A DNA stretch of 64,000 bases from Anthopleura xanthogrammica (lineage: Eukaryota; Cnidaria; Anthozoa; Actiniaria; Actiniidae): NCBI GenBank assembly GCA_964019055.1, contig OZ025206.1, positions 9,340,486-9,404,485 on the forward strand, written 5' to 3'. Each line of letters opens with the position of its first letter. The stretch's first letter is position 1. Positions 1 to 10,317 of the stretch are shown here, in pieces. Below the pieces are notes generated by a model. The model worked only from the letters and a program-made list of their open reading frames with translations. It ran no database searches and was not told the DNA's origin. A program made the position numbers and the translations under genes.

Positions 1-102
1 TATCAAACAGCCGTCAAACATCCAACAAACTACTGTCAAATGGCAGTTAACAGTTAACAATCCCAGAATGCATTGCCACAGCAGACTAGCAATATGGTCA
101 TT

Positions 103-286
103 AGAGTGGTTTTCGTATGAGTGGGAAACGGTACGGCAGATTTGTAGCGTACTATAGCCGTATTGTATCTTACCGTAACCGTAACTACTCGTTATGATTG
201 GATGAATTACTGGAAAACAATGAGAAGCCATTTCAATGTTACGGTATGTTGTATGATATGTTTCCCACTCATACGAAAACCGCTCT
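103..286. mobile_element. MITE-like inverted-repeat element
   Basis: Terminal inverted repeats of about 27 bp (left arm 103-129, right arm 260-286) match with one difference. The element is bounded by the trinucleotide ATT at 100-102 and 287-289, consistent with a 3-bp target duplication as seen for PIF/Harbinger-type elements. The interior is short and non-coding. It lies 38 bp upstream of the receptor exon that starts at 325, so it is intronic. Confidence 0.7.
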
Positions 287-324
287 ATTACTGACTGATG
301 TTTGTATAATACTTTGTATTGCAG

Positions 325-1640
325 AAGGTCTTGTGCCAGAATTTATGCTCCCATTTGAAGCTGAACTGGGTGCAATGATAACCTCAGAGGCTATGCACAC
401 TTTTGTAGTGACCAAAAAGGCAAGGCCAGGATTTGTAGATGCCTGGAAAAACAATCATCCTGTGAGTCTTTTACCATTACCTTCTGCTTTTGTCATCAAC
501 TTTCACAGTAAGCAAAGGCCTGAGTAGAGGAAAAAGGCCTATTGACTGTTGATGATTAAGATAGTGGTAATTGTTGTAAATGTGTTGGCATGGCAGCTTG
601 ACCATGAGGGCATATCCCGTTACTTTAGTAACCCCTCAAAAATTCAATATGTCAGGTGTTATGTCGGCTGAGAAAATTTAGGTTAAAAATTATTGTCATG
701 CCTCTACAAATAAAACCTGGAAATTTGTTGAATCCACATCCTTGATTTCAAAGTTTCTCCCTGGATTCTCACCTTTTTTCTTTATACAAAACCAGCCTGC
801 TAAGTTTGTATTCATTGTCTGTGAGGTAACTGGTTAATAAATGATTTGTCAGACTCAGTTATAAAGGCCATTTTACAGTGCTTGCATCAGTTCCTCTTAA
901 AACCTTTGCAGTGTAGTGATGATCTTGATTTCATAGGAACAAAGTCTCTCTATGCAGGGCTCAAAATAGAAAAGATAAATGACCAGACAGTTTCTTATTT
1001 TCGGCAGGATAAATAATTTTGGAGCAAAATTCCCCTGCCATTTTATTTTCCATTTGGCAGTTCAAAACTTTTTTAGCCTGACAGTAGTAAAACTTGACTT
1101 GCATTTTGGCCATTGGCAGGCCCCTATTTCGAGCCCTGCTATGGATACTATGTGTATGTGTAAATGTTCTCTCTGAATGGTCATAAAATGCCATTATATA
1201 TGAGTTTGCAGTTTGCAAGAATTAAAATTCCCCTTTAACACTACCTTTGTACTACATTTACAAAGTACTACATTTCTTCATGGTCATAATCTTAACCCTG
1301 TTAACCCTGTTGCACCAGTTTTCCCAGTTATGTCACATTACTCAGTTTGTTGCCTTTCATTTTTCCCTTTAATCAGGGAATACGATCCTTAAAAGAGACG
1401 ATTGAAGATTGTTGGGATCAGGATGGTGATGCTCGCCTTCTTGCCTTGTGTGTCAAAGATAGACTAAAAGATCTTGCCCATGAATGTCCAGGGACAACCT
1501 GTGATAATGTATCTATTGGTACAGTCCAAGAATTCCAACAGAACTTCATGTTGGAAACCCCACCTGAAACGTTATCACTTATGGATAAAAACACCATGTT
1601 CGTGACTTTAAACAAAGATGATGATGCAACTGTCGTTTAG
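325..1640 (+). CDS. BMPR2: BMP/activin type II receptor Ser/Thr kinase, C-terminal exons (partial gene)
   Basis: Two exons, 325..461 and 1377..1640 (stop TAG), carry the end of a TGF-beta-superfamily type II receptor kinase domain; the rest lies left of the window. The first exon follows a TTGCAG acceptor and ends at a GTGAGT donor in phase 0. It encodes the C-lobe stretch LPFEAELG, the RPGFVDAW motif and nearby residues. The second gives [15 protein letters not shown] followed by ARL, the subdomain XI region with its conserved CWD and Arg, closest in my memory to BMPR2. These receptors bind BMP-type ligands at the plasma membrane and phosphorylate type I receptors. Only about 50 residues follow the kinase core, so the very long cytoplasmic tail of vertebrate BMPR2 is absent, as in activin type II receptors. 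A poly(A) signal AATAAA is at 1872-1877. ACVR2-like identity is the main alternative. Confidence 0.85.
955..1139. mobile_element. Foldback element, GGGCTCAAAATA family
   Basis: The outer arms GCAGGGCTCAAAATAG (955-970) and CTATTTCGAGCCCTGC (about 1124-1139) are inverted copies with one mismatch. The middle is degenerate. The same end sequence recurs in the element at 32235-32402 and, partly, near 36810. It sits in the intron between the two receptor exons. Confidence 0.55.
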
Positions 1641-1877
1641 GTAACTATGTTAAGTAAGACAGTGGACCAGATTGGACTGGAGAAGGGGCTTGTTCCACTC
1701 CACCCCAACCTAGCTACCCTGCAAAGATTTGCATACTCTTAGTAACATTTATAACATTAAATATTATTGGTTGGTTCCAATAATTGCAAATGGCAACTGA
1801 ATTAATGGTAACAATTATTCTAATGCATATGTTATGAGTAGTATGGGACCTTGTGAGGACAGTTTATTTTCAATAAA

Positions 1878-2554
1878 GAGTTCCTTTAATTTAAGTCTAA
1901 GTTAGCATAGCTGATGTATAAAAGGTGCAATCCAGAGAATCTTCATAGAATATTTTTAAATTGCTTTACTAGAGTGTGCGACATATATCTGTGAAAACAA
2001 AACCAAAAATGTATTCTCCAACTGCACTATTTTGTACAAACTAGTACTATCACTGGATGAGCAGAACAATGAGAACAAAGACAAAATACCTCAAGCTGTC
2101 TGGGTTTCTTTGTGTGGTTCATGCCTGAGTGAATTTTTAGTTATTTGACAACTAAATAGTTGCTAACTAAATACTTTTAATCGCTAGTAATTGTTTCATG
2201 GATATATGGCATGCACTCTACAATCCTCTACTTATGTAAGAGTAATTACCGAGAAGGCTTTATAGGCTTATTGCCAAGGTTCAAGGTAATTAACTGATAT
2301 ATTTCATACCATAATGAGGTTTTCACAACACGCCATATCCCAAGAGAAAACAGGGTACTAATGTGAATGCACTCGGGCATTTTGATTTAGTGTGCATGCG
2401 TAGATTATGAATTATGATGCTTCATTGGTCTTCATTGTTTTGACTCATCCCACATTGACTAATGAAGGTTGAAAAATGATCGGATGAGCTTTCAGTCTCA
2501 ATTTTTTTCGAACCATGCGGTGGTTTTGACTATAAGCAGTGCAATGTCTATTTT
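1878..2554. other. Intergenic, no gene seen
   Basis: This stretch follows the receptor poly(A) signal. I see no conserved coding sequence, splice-bounded exon or clear repeat in it; it is AT-rich unique-looking DNA up to the hexanucleotide array. Confidence 0.6.
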
Positions 2555-2866
2555 TCATTGTCATTGTCATTGTCATTGTCATTGTCATTGTCATTGTCAT
2601 TGTCATTGTCATTGTCATTGTCATTGTCATTGTCATTGTCATTGTCATTGTCATTGTCATTGTCATTGTCATTGTCATTGTCATTGTCATTGTCATTGTC
2701 ATTGTCATTGTCATTGTCATTGTCATTGTCATTGTCATTGTCATTGTCATTGTCATTGTCATTGTCATTGTCATTGTCATTGTCATTGTCATTGTCATTG
2801 TCATTGTCATTGTCATTGTCATTGTCATTGTCATTGTTATTGCATTGTCATTGTCATTGTCATTGT
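2555..2866. repeat. (TTGTCA)n hexanucleotide microsatellite
   Basis: About 50 nearly perfect copies of TCATTG run from 2555, with one interruption (GTTATTGCATTG) near 2836-2847. All frames are open because the period is six. The implied dipeptide repeats (HC, IV, SL, MT) are artefacts and not a protein. Confidence 0.95.
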
Positions 2867-2941
2867 AGGCAAGCTTCTGCAACACTGCTAATCAAGTATG
2901 TTGAGTTTGTAACAAGGAATAAATTCCTCATTACAAATTCA

Positions 2942-2995
2942 AGTGCAATATCTAGATATTGCCCTGCTAGTAGGGCAATATCTAGATATTGCACT
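2942..2995. repeat. Perfect inverted repeat of two self-palindromes
   Basis: A 24-bp arm (2942-2965) and its exact reverse complement (2972-2995) are separated by 6 bp. Each arm contains the 18-bp palindrome GCAATATCTAGATATTGC, so the site can form either one large hairpin or two small cruciforms. Confidence 0.85.
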
Positions 2996-4030
2996 GGTAC
3001 TTACGTATTCATCGGGTTGTATGAGATATATAGCCCATGGATGATGAAGAAAAACATGTTAGTTATGAAATAATGCCTGTTATATTTTAAATTATTAGAA
3101 TATCTATTATGATGTGGGAAGTGTGAATGGGCAGAACTGTAATCATTCTGTACAGTATTAGATGTCACATCTATAAAAATTAATATAGATTATATATAAA
3201 TTATAAAATGTAATCAGATAGTTATTATGGACTATATACCAGTCAACTGGTCAACCACATTCAATCGAGGATGCTTAAAAGACCAGTTTCAAACTTAATG
3301 AAGTGCTTTATGTTCAGTTTGTTAATTGATCAATGTATTATTTAGATGATACATTCATTTGAAACAATGATGTGAATAGTTTACAAACAAACCAGTACAC
3401 TTTTATCTAAAAAATTACATTGAATTCCCATTTGGCAGGAGTGCAATAGCGAAGTGTGCTCAATAACCCTGTGAAAAAGTACTACAGTATTACAGGAAAC
3501 AGAATCCTGCATGTTGTGAAACATTGCTGTGTTACAAGTTACAATTACCATCCTGTGCTCAATAAGATTTCTTTGTTGTAAAGAATAAAGAGAGCTTCTA
3601 CTTCATATAACAAGGGGGAAAATCGTCATGTGTGAATCACCCACCAACAACATTAAATTTTGCTTTGTTACCCTGCAATGTTGTGAAACAAATAAGTTGC
3701 ACTCTTGTTGCCAATGATAGTGCATCTTAAATAGTACAAAACTCTTATTACTATTTAGCAATAATTAAGTACTTTTTCATGGTTTTGTTGTGTAATCTAC
3801 TTTTTCAATATTTAGTAAAGATCCAATAATTTTATGGATAATTGTTCTGCATTAGGTTGTTGAGACTCTGGTCTAGTAAGATATATTGCAGCCAGTACTA
3901 AGGCATGTTTATTGAATGTAATAACATCTAGATGTGCTATTCAGTGTAATCACTAAAGTGATATAACTATGGCTAGCACTACGACTAACACACAACTGAG
4001 TAATGCATGTACAGCAATTTCAAAAAGCCT
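2996..4030. other. Intergenic, no gene seen
   Basis: AT-rich sequence between the palindrome and the minisatellite. I see no conserved ORF, RNA gene or repeat family here. Confidence 0.55.
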
Positions 4031-4656
4031 TGAATACTGCATACTGAATACTGCATACTGAATAGTGCATACTGAATACTGAATACTGAATACTGCATAC
4101 TGAATACTGCATACTGAATACTAAATACTGCATACTGAATACTGAATACTGAATACTGAATACTGCATACTGCATACTGAATACTGCATACTGAATACTG
4201 AATACTGAATACTGCATACTGAATACTGAATACTGAATACTGAATACTGAATACTGAATACTGCATACTGCATACTGAATACTGCATACTGCATACTGAA
4301 TACTGAATACTGAATACTGCATACTGCATACTGAATACTGAATACTGCATACTGAATACTGCATACTGAATACTGCATACTGAATACTGCATACTGCATA
4401 CTGAATACTGAATACTGCATACTGCATACTGAATACTGCATACTGAATACTGAATACTGAATACTGCATACTGAATACTGCATACTGCATACTGCATACT
4501 GAATACTGAATACTGAATACTGAATACTGCATACTGAATACTGCATACTGAATACTGAATACTGCATACTGAATACTGAATACTGAATACTGCATACTGA
4601 ATACTGCATACTGAATACTGCATACTGAATACTGAATACTGAATACTGAATACTGA

Positions 4657-4690
<34 letters not shown>

Positions 4691-4950
4691 AATACTGCAT
4701 ACTGCATACTGCATACTGAATACTGAATACTGAATACTGCATACTGAATACTGCATACTGCATACTGAATACTGAATACTGCATACTGAATACTGAATAC
4801 TGAATACTGAATACTGAATACTGAATACTGAATACTGAATACTGCATACTGAATACTGAATACTGAATACTGAATACTGAATACTGCATACTGAATACTG
4901 CATACTGAATACTGAATACTGAATACTGAATACTGCATACTGAATAGTGC
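4031..4950. repeat. 7-bp minisatellite with two alternating unit types
   Basis: About 131 tandem copies of a 7-bp unit ATACTGM, in which the last base is A or C (ATACTGA or ATACTGC). The order of the two types is irregular along the array. The rare variant AATAGTG occurs near the left edge (about 4061) and at the right edge (about 4945), and one AATACTA occurs near 4117. With a period of seven, every reverse frame is open and reads as a 7-residue repeat (for example SIQYSVF); these long ORFs are not genes. A short inverted copy lies at 5141-5157. Confidence 0.95.
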
Positions 4951-6140
4951 ATTCCAAGACCAAAATGCATTTTGGGTCATGTAATATTGTCTAAAGTAAA
5001 ATAAATAATAATTATTTATCTTATTTTTAGTGCATTACATCTGAAACAATATACTAGTACATATAGAGAGCAACTCGCTGTATATCTACTTTTTATTTCA
5101 AATCCATGAGACCCACGTGCCCTTTGCTCTTGGAAAGTATGCAGTATTCAGTATTCAACGTTTTTTGAAATAGCTGTATATTGTAGAACCTGACAGCTAC
5201 AAAGAGGAAGCTGTTTGTGAGGCCAATGATTGACTTTTATTAAACAGATGATATGTCTGGAGATGTAAATTCTTAATCAAAACTTAATGTGTGCCCCTGG
5301 TAGTGACCAATAAATGCTGGATTCATTTAGAAATGAAACAAAGTACTTAGATCCCAGTTATAAATGCCTTAGCAAGATAAATGTACATATCATATATTAA
5401 AAATGATGCACATTACAAGATTCTACAGTGACATTATCTAGATATATAAGTTTAAAGCCAGCTCATTCTTGTGATTCAAAAAAAAAAAAATGAGAATTTT
5501 TCCAGAATGTAACACCGGCATGTAACAAAACTTTTATACCAAGTTTAACATTTTTCCATTCAGCTAGTATGATTATTTAGTTATACAACTAGAAAAGTTC
5601 TGACAGTATGTTTTTCTTAATAAACCAGTGAAACCAGTAACAAGGAAAATGTGCTCAAGCATTTTCAAAAAAAATTAATTTTTTTAATTATCCAACTGCA
5701 CTGCCAAGAAATGTTGGTTGAGTCACAAGAAATGAGCTTGCAGCACACTTAAAATCAGGTGTAATAATAAGTATTAACCTACCAGTAACCTGCTAGATTT
5801 ATAACGAAATAAAAGTGGAGGATTGGCTCAACATTTGAGAGGTTGCAAAAAGTTGGTAGCTAAGATTTGGTGTGACTTCGCAGTTAGCCTTGATCCTGAT
5901 TCCCCCAGTCATTAACCTTTGCTCCCTGACCTCTCTATTGTTATAAATATGCAATCTGTTGCATACATCTTATAGGTAGCAGCATTCAAGTATGTAGAAA
6001 TGAAACCTGTACTTACACAGATCAAAAAAATTGTGTTTCGGTGAAGGAAAAGGTCTATAATATTTAGTAGAAGGATAATAATTATAATAAGTAAATATTG
6101 GTATGCATAAATGAATAAAAAAAATGGTTCCCCTGGTATG
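4951..6140. other. Intergenic, no gene seen
   Basis: Holds a short inverted copy of the 7-bp minisatellite motif at 5141-5157 and an A-tract near 5478. No coding exon is recognised. Confidence 0.5.
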
Positions 6141-6149
6141 GTAAAGATT

Positions 6150-6480
6150 AAGCAATTATTGGATGAAGTTGAGCATATTGTAAATTATCAAAACCAATGC
6201 TCTTTTCCCAGAAGCTGTAGGCTGAGGCAGATAAAACAACTGAGGTCTTTATATCATGTGAGAACTGAAATCAATAATATTATTGTTTTATTACATGTTG
6301 TAAACTAAGAATAAAGATTTAATTCTGCTTTTAAAAATATATAATGAATTGACATGATAAATATATTATCAATAGATTTTTCTGTGGATAATACATTTAT
6401 TATGACAAGTTCAAACAATCTCAGGGATTGGCTGAAGGTTCGCAGCAAATCTGAAGCAAGATATTGAGTAAAATGTAAAA
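6150..6480. repeat. Dispersed repeat related to 15.6-16.2 kb
   Basis: Segments such as AACTAAGAATAAAGATTTAA (about 6303), ATAATACATTTAT (about 6388) and CTCAGGGATTGGCTGA (about 6420) recur in the same order at 15830-16000. A part also recurs near 39310. This marks an old copy of a non-coding dispersed element. Confidence 0.6.
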
Positions 6481-6893
6481 TAATAGTGATTAATAGAAAC
6501 ATGTATTAGCAGGAAAAGGAAATAAATTTTTTATAAGATATGTGTACTCTTATAGTATTATCTAATTCTTGAAGTTTAGGGTATTTCTGGTGTATCTGGC
6601 AATTTAAAAAATTGAGATATTTATATGTGTAGACCTTAAGCACTTTCTACAAGCAGCCACAACTTGCAACATCGATTTTTGTTGCACAACAAGTTGCGTC
6701 CCAGTATGGTAACATCGTTCTGCAACTTGCAACGCAATGATGTTGTGCGACAAGTTGCACGATTTTGTTGTTCACCTACACTTGCAAAAGTACTCAAAAG
6801 TATTTTCCAACTCTGGACATCTACAAGAAGCAATAGAAGTAACATTAAACTGTGATTGGACATTTTCATTGTTGACCCAAATGTAATATTTAG

Positions 6894-7095
6894 CCCATTT
6901 CTGAGATGTTGTGACCAAGTTCATCATAGCAAGGCTGTGTAAAGATATCCTTTGCAGCACAAAAATTTAATATAAAAGCATTTTATGAACAAAACATCAG
7001 ACAAAACTTCTCAACAATGCTTTTATATTTCATTATGTAAAGGATATCTTCACAGTAATATGATGTGCACTTGGTCATGACATCTCAGAAATGGG
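6894..7095. mobile_element. Imperfect foldback element (~200 bp)
   Basis: The left half, beginning CCCATTTCTGAGATGT at 6894, is matched by the reverse complement of the right half ending at 7095. The whole length pairs imperfectly, including the shared GATATCCTTT and TATAAAAGCATT blocks. No coding capacity. Confidence 0.65.
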
Positions 7096-8440
7096 ATTTC
7101 AATTTGATTCTTTTTTTTTTCCAATTTGTAACTCTTCAAGTTTGATGTACTTTGAGAAAAAGGATTATTTTCTCAGGTTGTCTTTGTTAAGGCTCATCTA
7201 CACGCTGTGATTGTTGGCCCAATTCTCTGCCAGAATATGTTGGCAAGCAAATTTGTGCATGTAGTTTAGAGTCTAATTCAAGCCAGATTTAATTTGAAAA
7301 ATCGGTCCGACATGAGAAAATCTGTGTGATTTTGCTACAGATTTTGTGAATCAGGCCGAATCTTCGAATCAGGCTTGAATCGGGGTCTAAACTGCTTCCT
7401 GATGGTGTTGGGAGGATGAATCCGCCATTTAGACTCATTTATATCTTTCTTTAATATTAATTGGAAACCAGTGTCATGTTGAATACAAGGAAAGAAACCA
7501 AAACTCATGAGACCAGACCAGCTGTCAAAGACTGATGAAGGAAGTAGCCATTATTTATGTGTAAGATCTTATTGGCAATCTAGAAGCAGAAGCTTCTTGC
7601 TCCCTCACACTAGGTACTGTAACTTTCCTAACCAGTAGAAACAATACACATATAAGTTGCAATTTATTTTAATTCCATACAAAATTAGATTTAAAATACT
7701 TTAATAATCTTTGAGTTGCAAATTTAGCAAAAATATTCTTTCAACAACATTATGGATGATAGACAAGTGTATGTCAAATTCTAATAAAAATGTCATATTA
7801 ATACTTGAATTAGTAATAATTATTTGAATGATACATTTAAGTGCCTTCCAATTAATTTTAAGTAGTTTTGATTCGTGTGATGAACACTATGTTTTGCATA
7901 TCATCTGTATTAATCATCAATCAATGCTAAGATGAAAATCAACATCAATAATATTGATTCTGAGTGATGAAGTACCAATTGAAATTAGTGGAAACAAAAT
8001 TCCATGGAGGACACCAGTCTAAAAGTATTAGGGATGCTCCTTGTATCTTCCAGGGATTAAAATTAGGAATTTAGTATCTTTTAGATTATTGAAATAAAAT
8101 CTAGATTTGCTATTACTTTGGTATTTTAGGGTGCTAAAGAAAAAATGTAAGTAATGCATATCAGAGTGCCACTGCCAAAATGGCATGCCCAAACTGTTGT
8201 CCATGTATCTGACAGCATTGTGAGTCCTCTTCTACAGTAAGCTATCTTTTAGGGGGAATCTGTAAGACTTCCTGAAGAAAAGACTTCCAGTATCTTTTAG
8301 GCAGGCAAGCATCCCTAACACTATTACAAAAGGAGTCCCCTGGGCAAAAATCCAGTGAAATAGTATGGTATGATTATATACAATAGATTCTTTACTCTAA
8401 ATATGTGATACAAGTCTTATGAGGGAACACTATAAACTCC
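7096..8440. other. Intergenic, no gene seen
   Basis: No coding exon recognised. The segment 7190-7400 resembles the short inverted repeats near 23.5 kb (CATCTACAC-type ends) but the arms are too degraded to delimit. Confidence 0.45.
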
Positions 8441-8441
8441 T

Positions 8442-8711
8442 GTATCGCGATTCTCCTACAAGTTTGATCTGGAGAGAGCCACCAATATACACCCGTATTG
8501 TCAGCTCAGAATAACCGTGCGATAGAAAAATCGCGATACAAAACTTATTGCGATTTTGAGCCACCAATACGGGTTATATTGAGGGTGTTGGAAGAAAATA
8601 TATTCTGTATTGGCCTTAGTCACTTTGCGACTACAGCCAATATGAAATATATTTTCTCCCAACTAGCCGCCAATATAAACTCGTATTGGCGGCTCAAAAT
8701 CTCAATAAGTT
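8442..8711. mobile_element. Compound foldback element
   Basis: The core 8542-8711 is a near full-length hairpin. AACTTATTG at the left end pairs with CAATAAGTT at the right, and the arms share GATTTTGAGCC and AGAAAATATATT. A second inverted repeat, TGTATCGCGATT at about 8442 with AATCGCGATACA ending at 8540, flanks its left side. The pattern suggests a MITE with an internally duplicated arm. Confidence 0.7.
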
Positions 8712-9542
8712 ATAAGAATCCCTGAATTTTTTATACAATACAGTGCCTCCAATTAGCTAAATATTCCAGGAAGCATTTTAGTAATAATAAATAATTTTTT
8801 GGATTTGATAAACACAGACTTTAGTCTTGATAAGAGCCTAATATGCTGTTCTGTTCGTGGCTGTGCTTCAACATATTTCTAAATACTTTGCAAGGTCATT
8901 GACTTTGTCCATTGGTGTTTCTGATTAATCAATGCTTCCAGAGATTGTTTTTGGATTTAGAGCTTGTGTCATCTTATTTTGTGTTAAAACATATTATGTC
9001 AGCACACATCTACACACTATAATTTTGAATGCCCTTTGTCTTCAATGGTTTTATAAAAGTTATGAAGGCAAAATAATATTTCTTTGTACGTCTTTGAAAA
9101 ACTCATGACTCATTGCTACCTTGGCAGAGATTCTTGAATCTGGTTGGTAAGTCAGCATTTTCTGAAACATGAAAAGTCTTTTTATGTTAGCTGATGTTAC
9201 ATGTTATTCATAATGCAAATACTGTACAAGGGTGGCAAATGGTGTCCAGACATATAATCAAGAGTATTAAAAATTTACATTTCATACTTTTATTACTCAT
9301 ACAAGTTGGGTGGCATATGCTGCTAATGCAACTTTCAACACTGTGAGTCCAACAGGTTGGGCACGGCTGTAGCCACCAGTATAGTTGGCTGGTTTTAACT
9401 GAACCACTTTTTACCGAAAGTTATTTGTTACTATCTATCTTGGTTAATTTTTATAGTTATTATAGATAGTTTGTGTCTCAATTTAGGTTAAGTTATAATT
9501 CTTTGTAAATGTAATGTAATAACAAAAAATGACACTAAATAA

Positions 9543-9544
<2 letters not shown>
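8712..9544. other. Intergenic, no gene seen
   Basis: AT-rich sequence without a recognisable exon, RNA gene or clear repeat. I looked on the minus strand here for the missing terminal exon of CDK2 and did not find it. Confidence 0.5.
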
Positions 9545-9575
<31 letters not shown>

Positions 9576-9988
9576 TGTATGTATGTATGTATGTATGTAT
9601 GTATGTATGGATGGATGGATGGATGGATGGATGGATGGATGGATGGATGGATGGATGGATGGATGGATGGATGGATGGATGGATGGATGGATGGATGGAT
9701 GGATGGATGGATGGATGGATGGATGGATGGATGGATGGATGGATGGATGGATGGATGGATGGATGGATGGATGGATGGATGGATGGATGGATGGATGGAT
9801 GGATGGATGGATGGATGGATGGATGGATGGATGGATGGATGGATGGATGGATGGATGGATGGATGGATGGATGGATGGATGGATGGATGGATGGATGGAT
9901 GGATGGATGGATGGATGGATGGATGGATGGATGGATGGATGGATGGATGGATGGATGGATGGATGGATGGATGGATGGATGGATGGAT
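9545..9988. repeat. Compound tetranucleotide microsatellite (TATG)n(GATG)n
   Basis: About 15 copies of TATG (9545-9607) switch abruptly to about 95 copies of GATG (9608-9985), then return briefly to TATG. All frames are open. The poly-(IHPS) and poly-(WMDG) readings are artefacts. Confidence 0.95.
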
Positions 9989-10029
9989 GTATGTACATGA
10001 GAAAACCAGACCACTTTCCAAATGATGAC

Positions 10030-10140
10030 TACAGCCCTTATGGGTCGCTGGTTCGATTTACATGTGAATTGAGTTTATATGATTTGTTGTTCTTCCTCAG
10101 GTTTCTTCCCAAATTCTCTGGTTTTCCTCCCTCCATAAAA
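10030..10140 (+). mobile_element. Possible tRNA-derived SINE fragment
   Basis: Contains a B-box-like GGTTCGATTTAC near 10050 followed by TTCTTCCTCAGG and TCTCTGGTTTTCC, which resemble the SINE tails seen on the minus strand at 36531-36675 and about 47000-47240. No convincing A-box. Weak call. Confidence 0.3.
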
Positions 10141-10317
10141 ATAGACATGAGAGTCGAGAGTTAGGTGCATATAGAATATTCAAATGCAGTAAAGAATGTG
10201 TATTGAGGATACACAGTCCCATGAGCTTCTAACTTTAAAGCCTACCGGTACTGTGTATAAATGAAAAGATTAACAATTTTTTTTAATGTAATACTCATGC
10301 TTCTAAAGTACAAACTA

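Noticed and set aside
2445..3073. Open frames of MT, HC, IV or SL dipeptides
   Set aside because: They are artefacts of the TTGTCA hexanucleotide array.
2555..4950. CRISPR-like repeat arrays
   Set aside because: The units are contiguous short tandem repeats without spacers, and the window is eukaryotic.
3985..4980. Long minus-strand open frames of 280-331 codons with SIQYSVF-type repeats
   Set aside because: They are the three frames of the 7-bp minisatellite, which lacks stop codons on that strand. All frames are equally open, so there is no coding signal.
9483..10164. Open frames on both strands across 9.5-10.0 kb (poly-IHPS, poly-WMDG)
   Set aside because: They are produced by the tetranucleotide array; a 4-bp period keeps all frames open.
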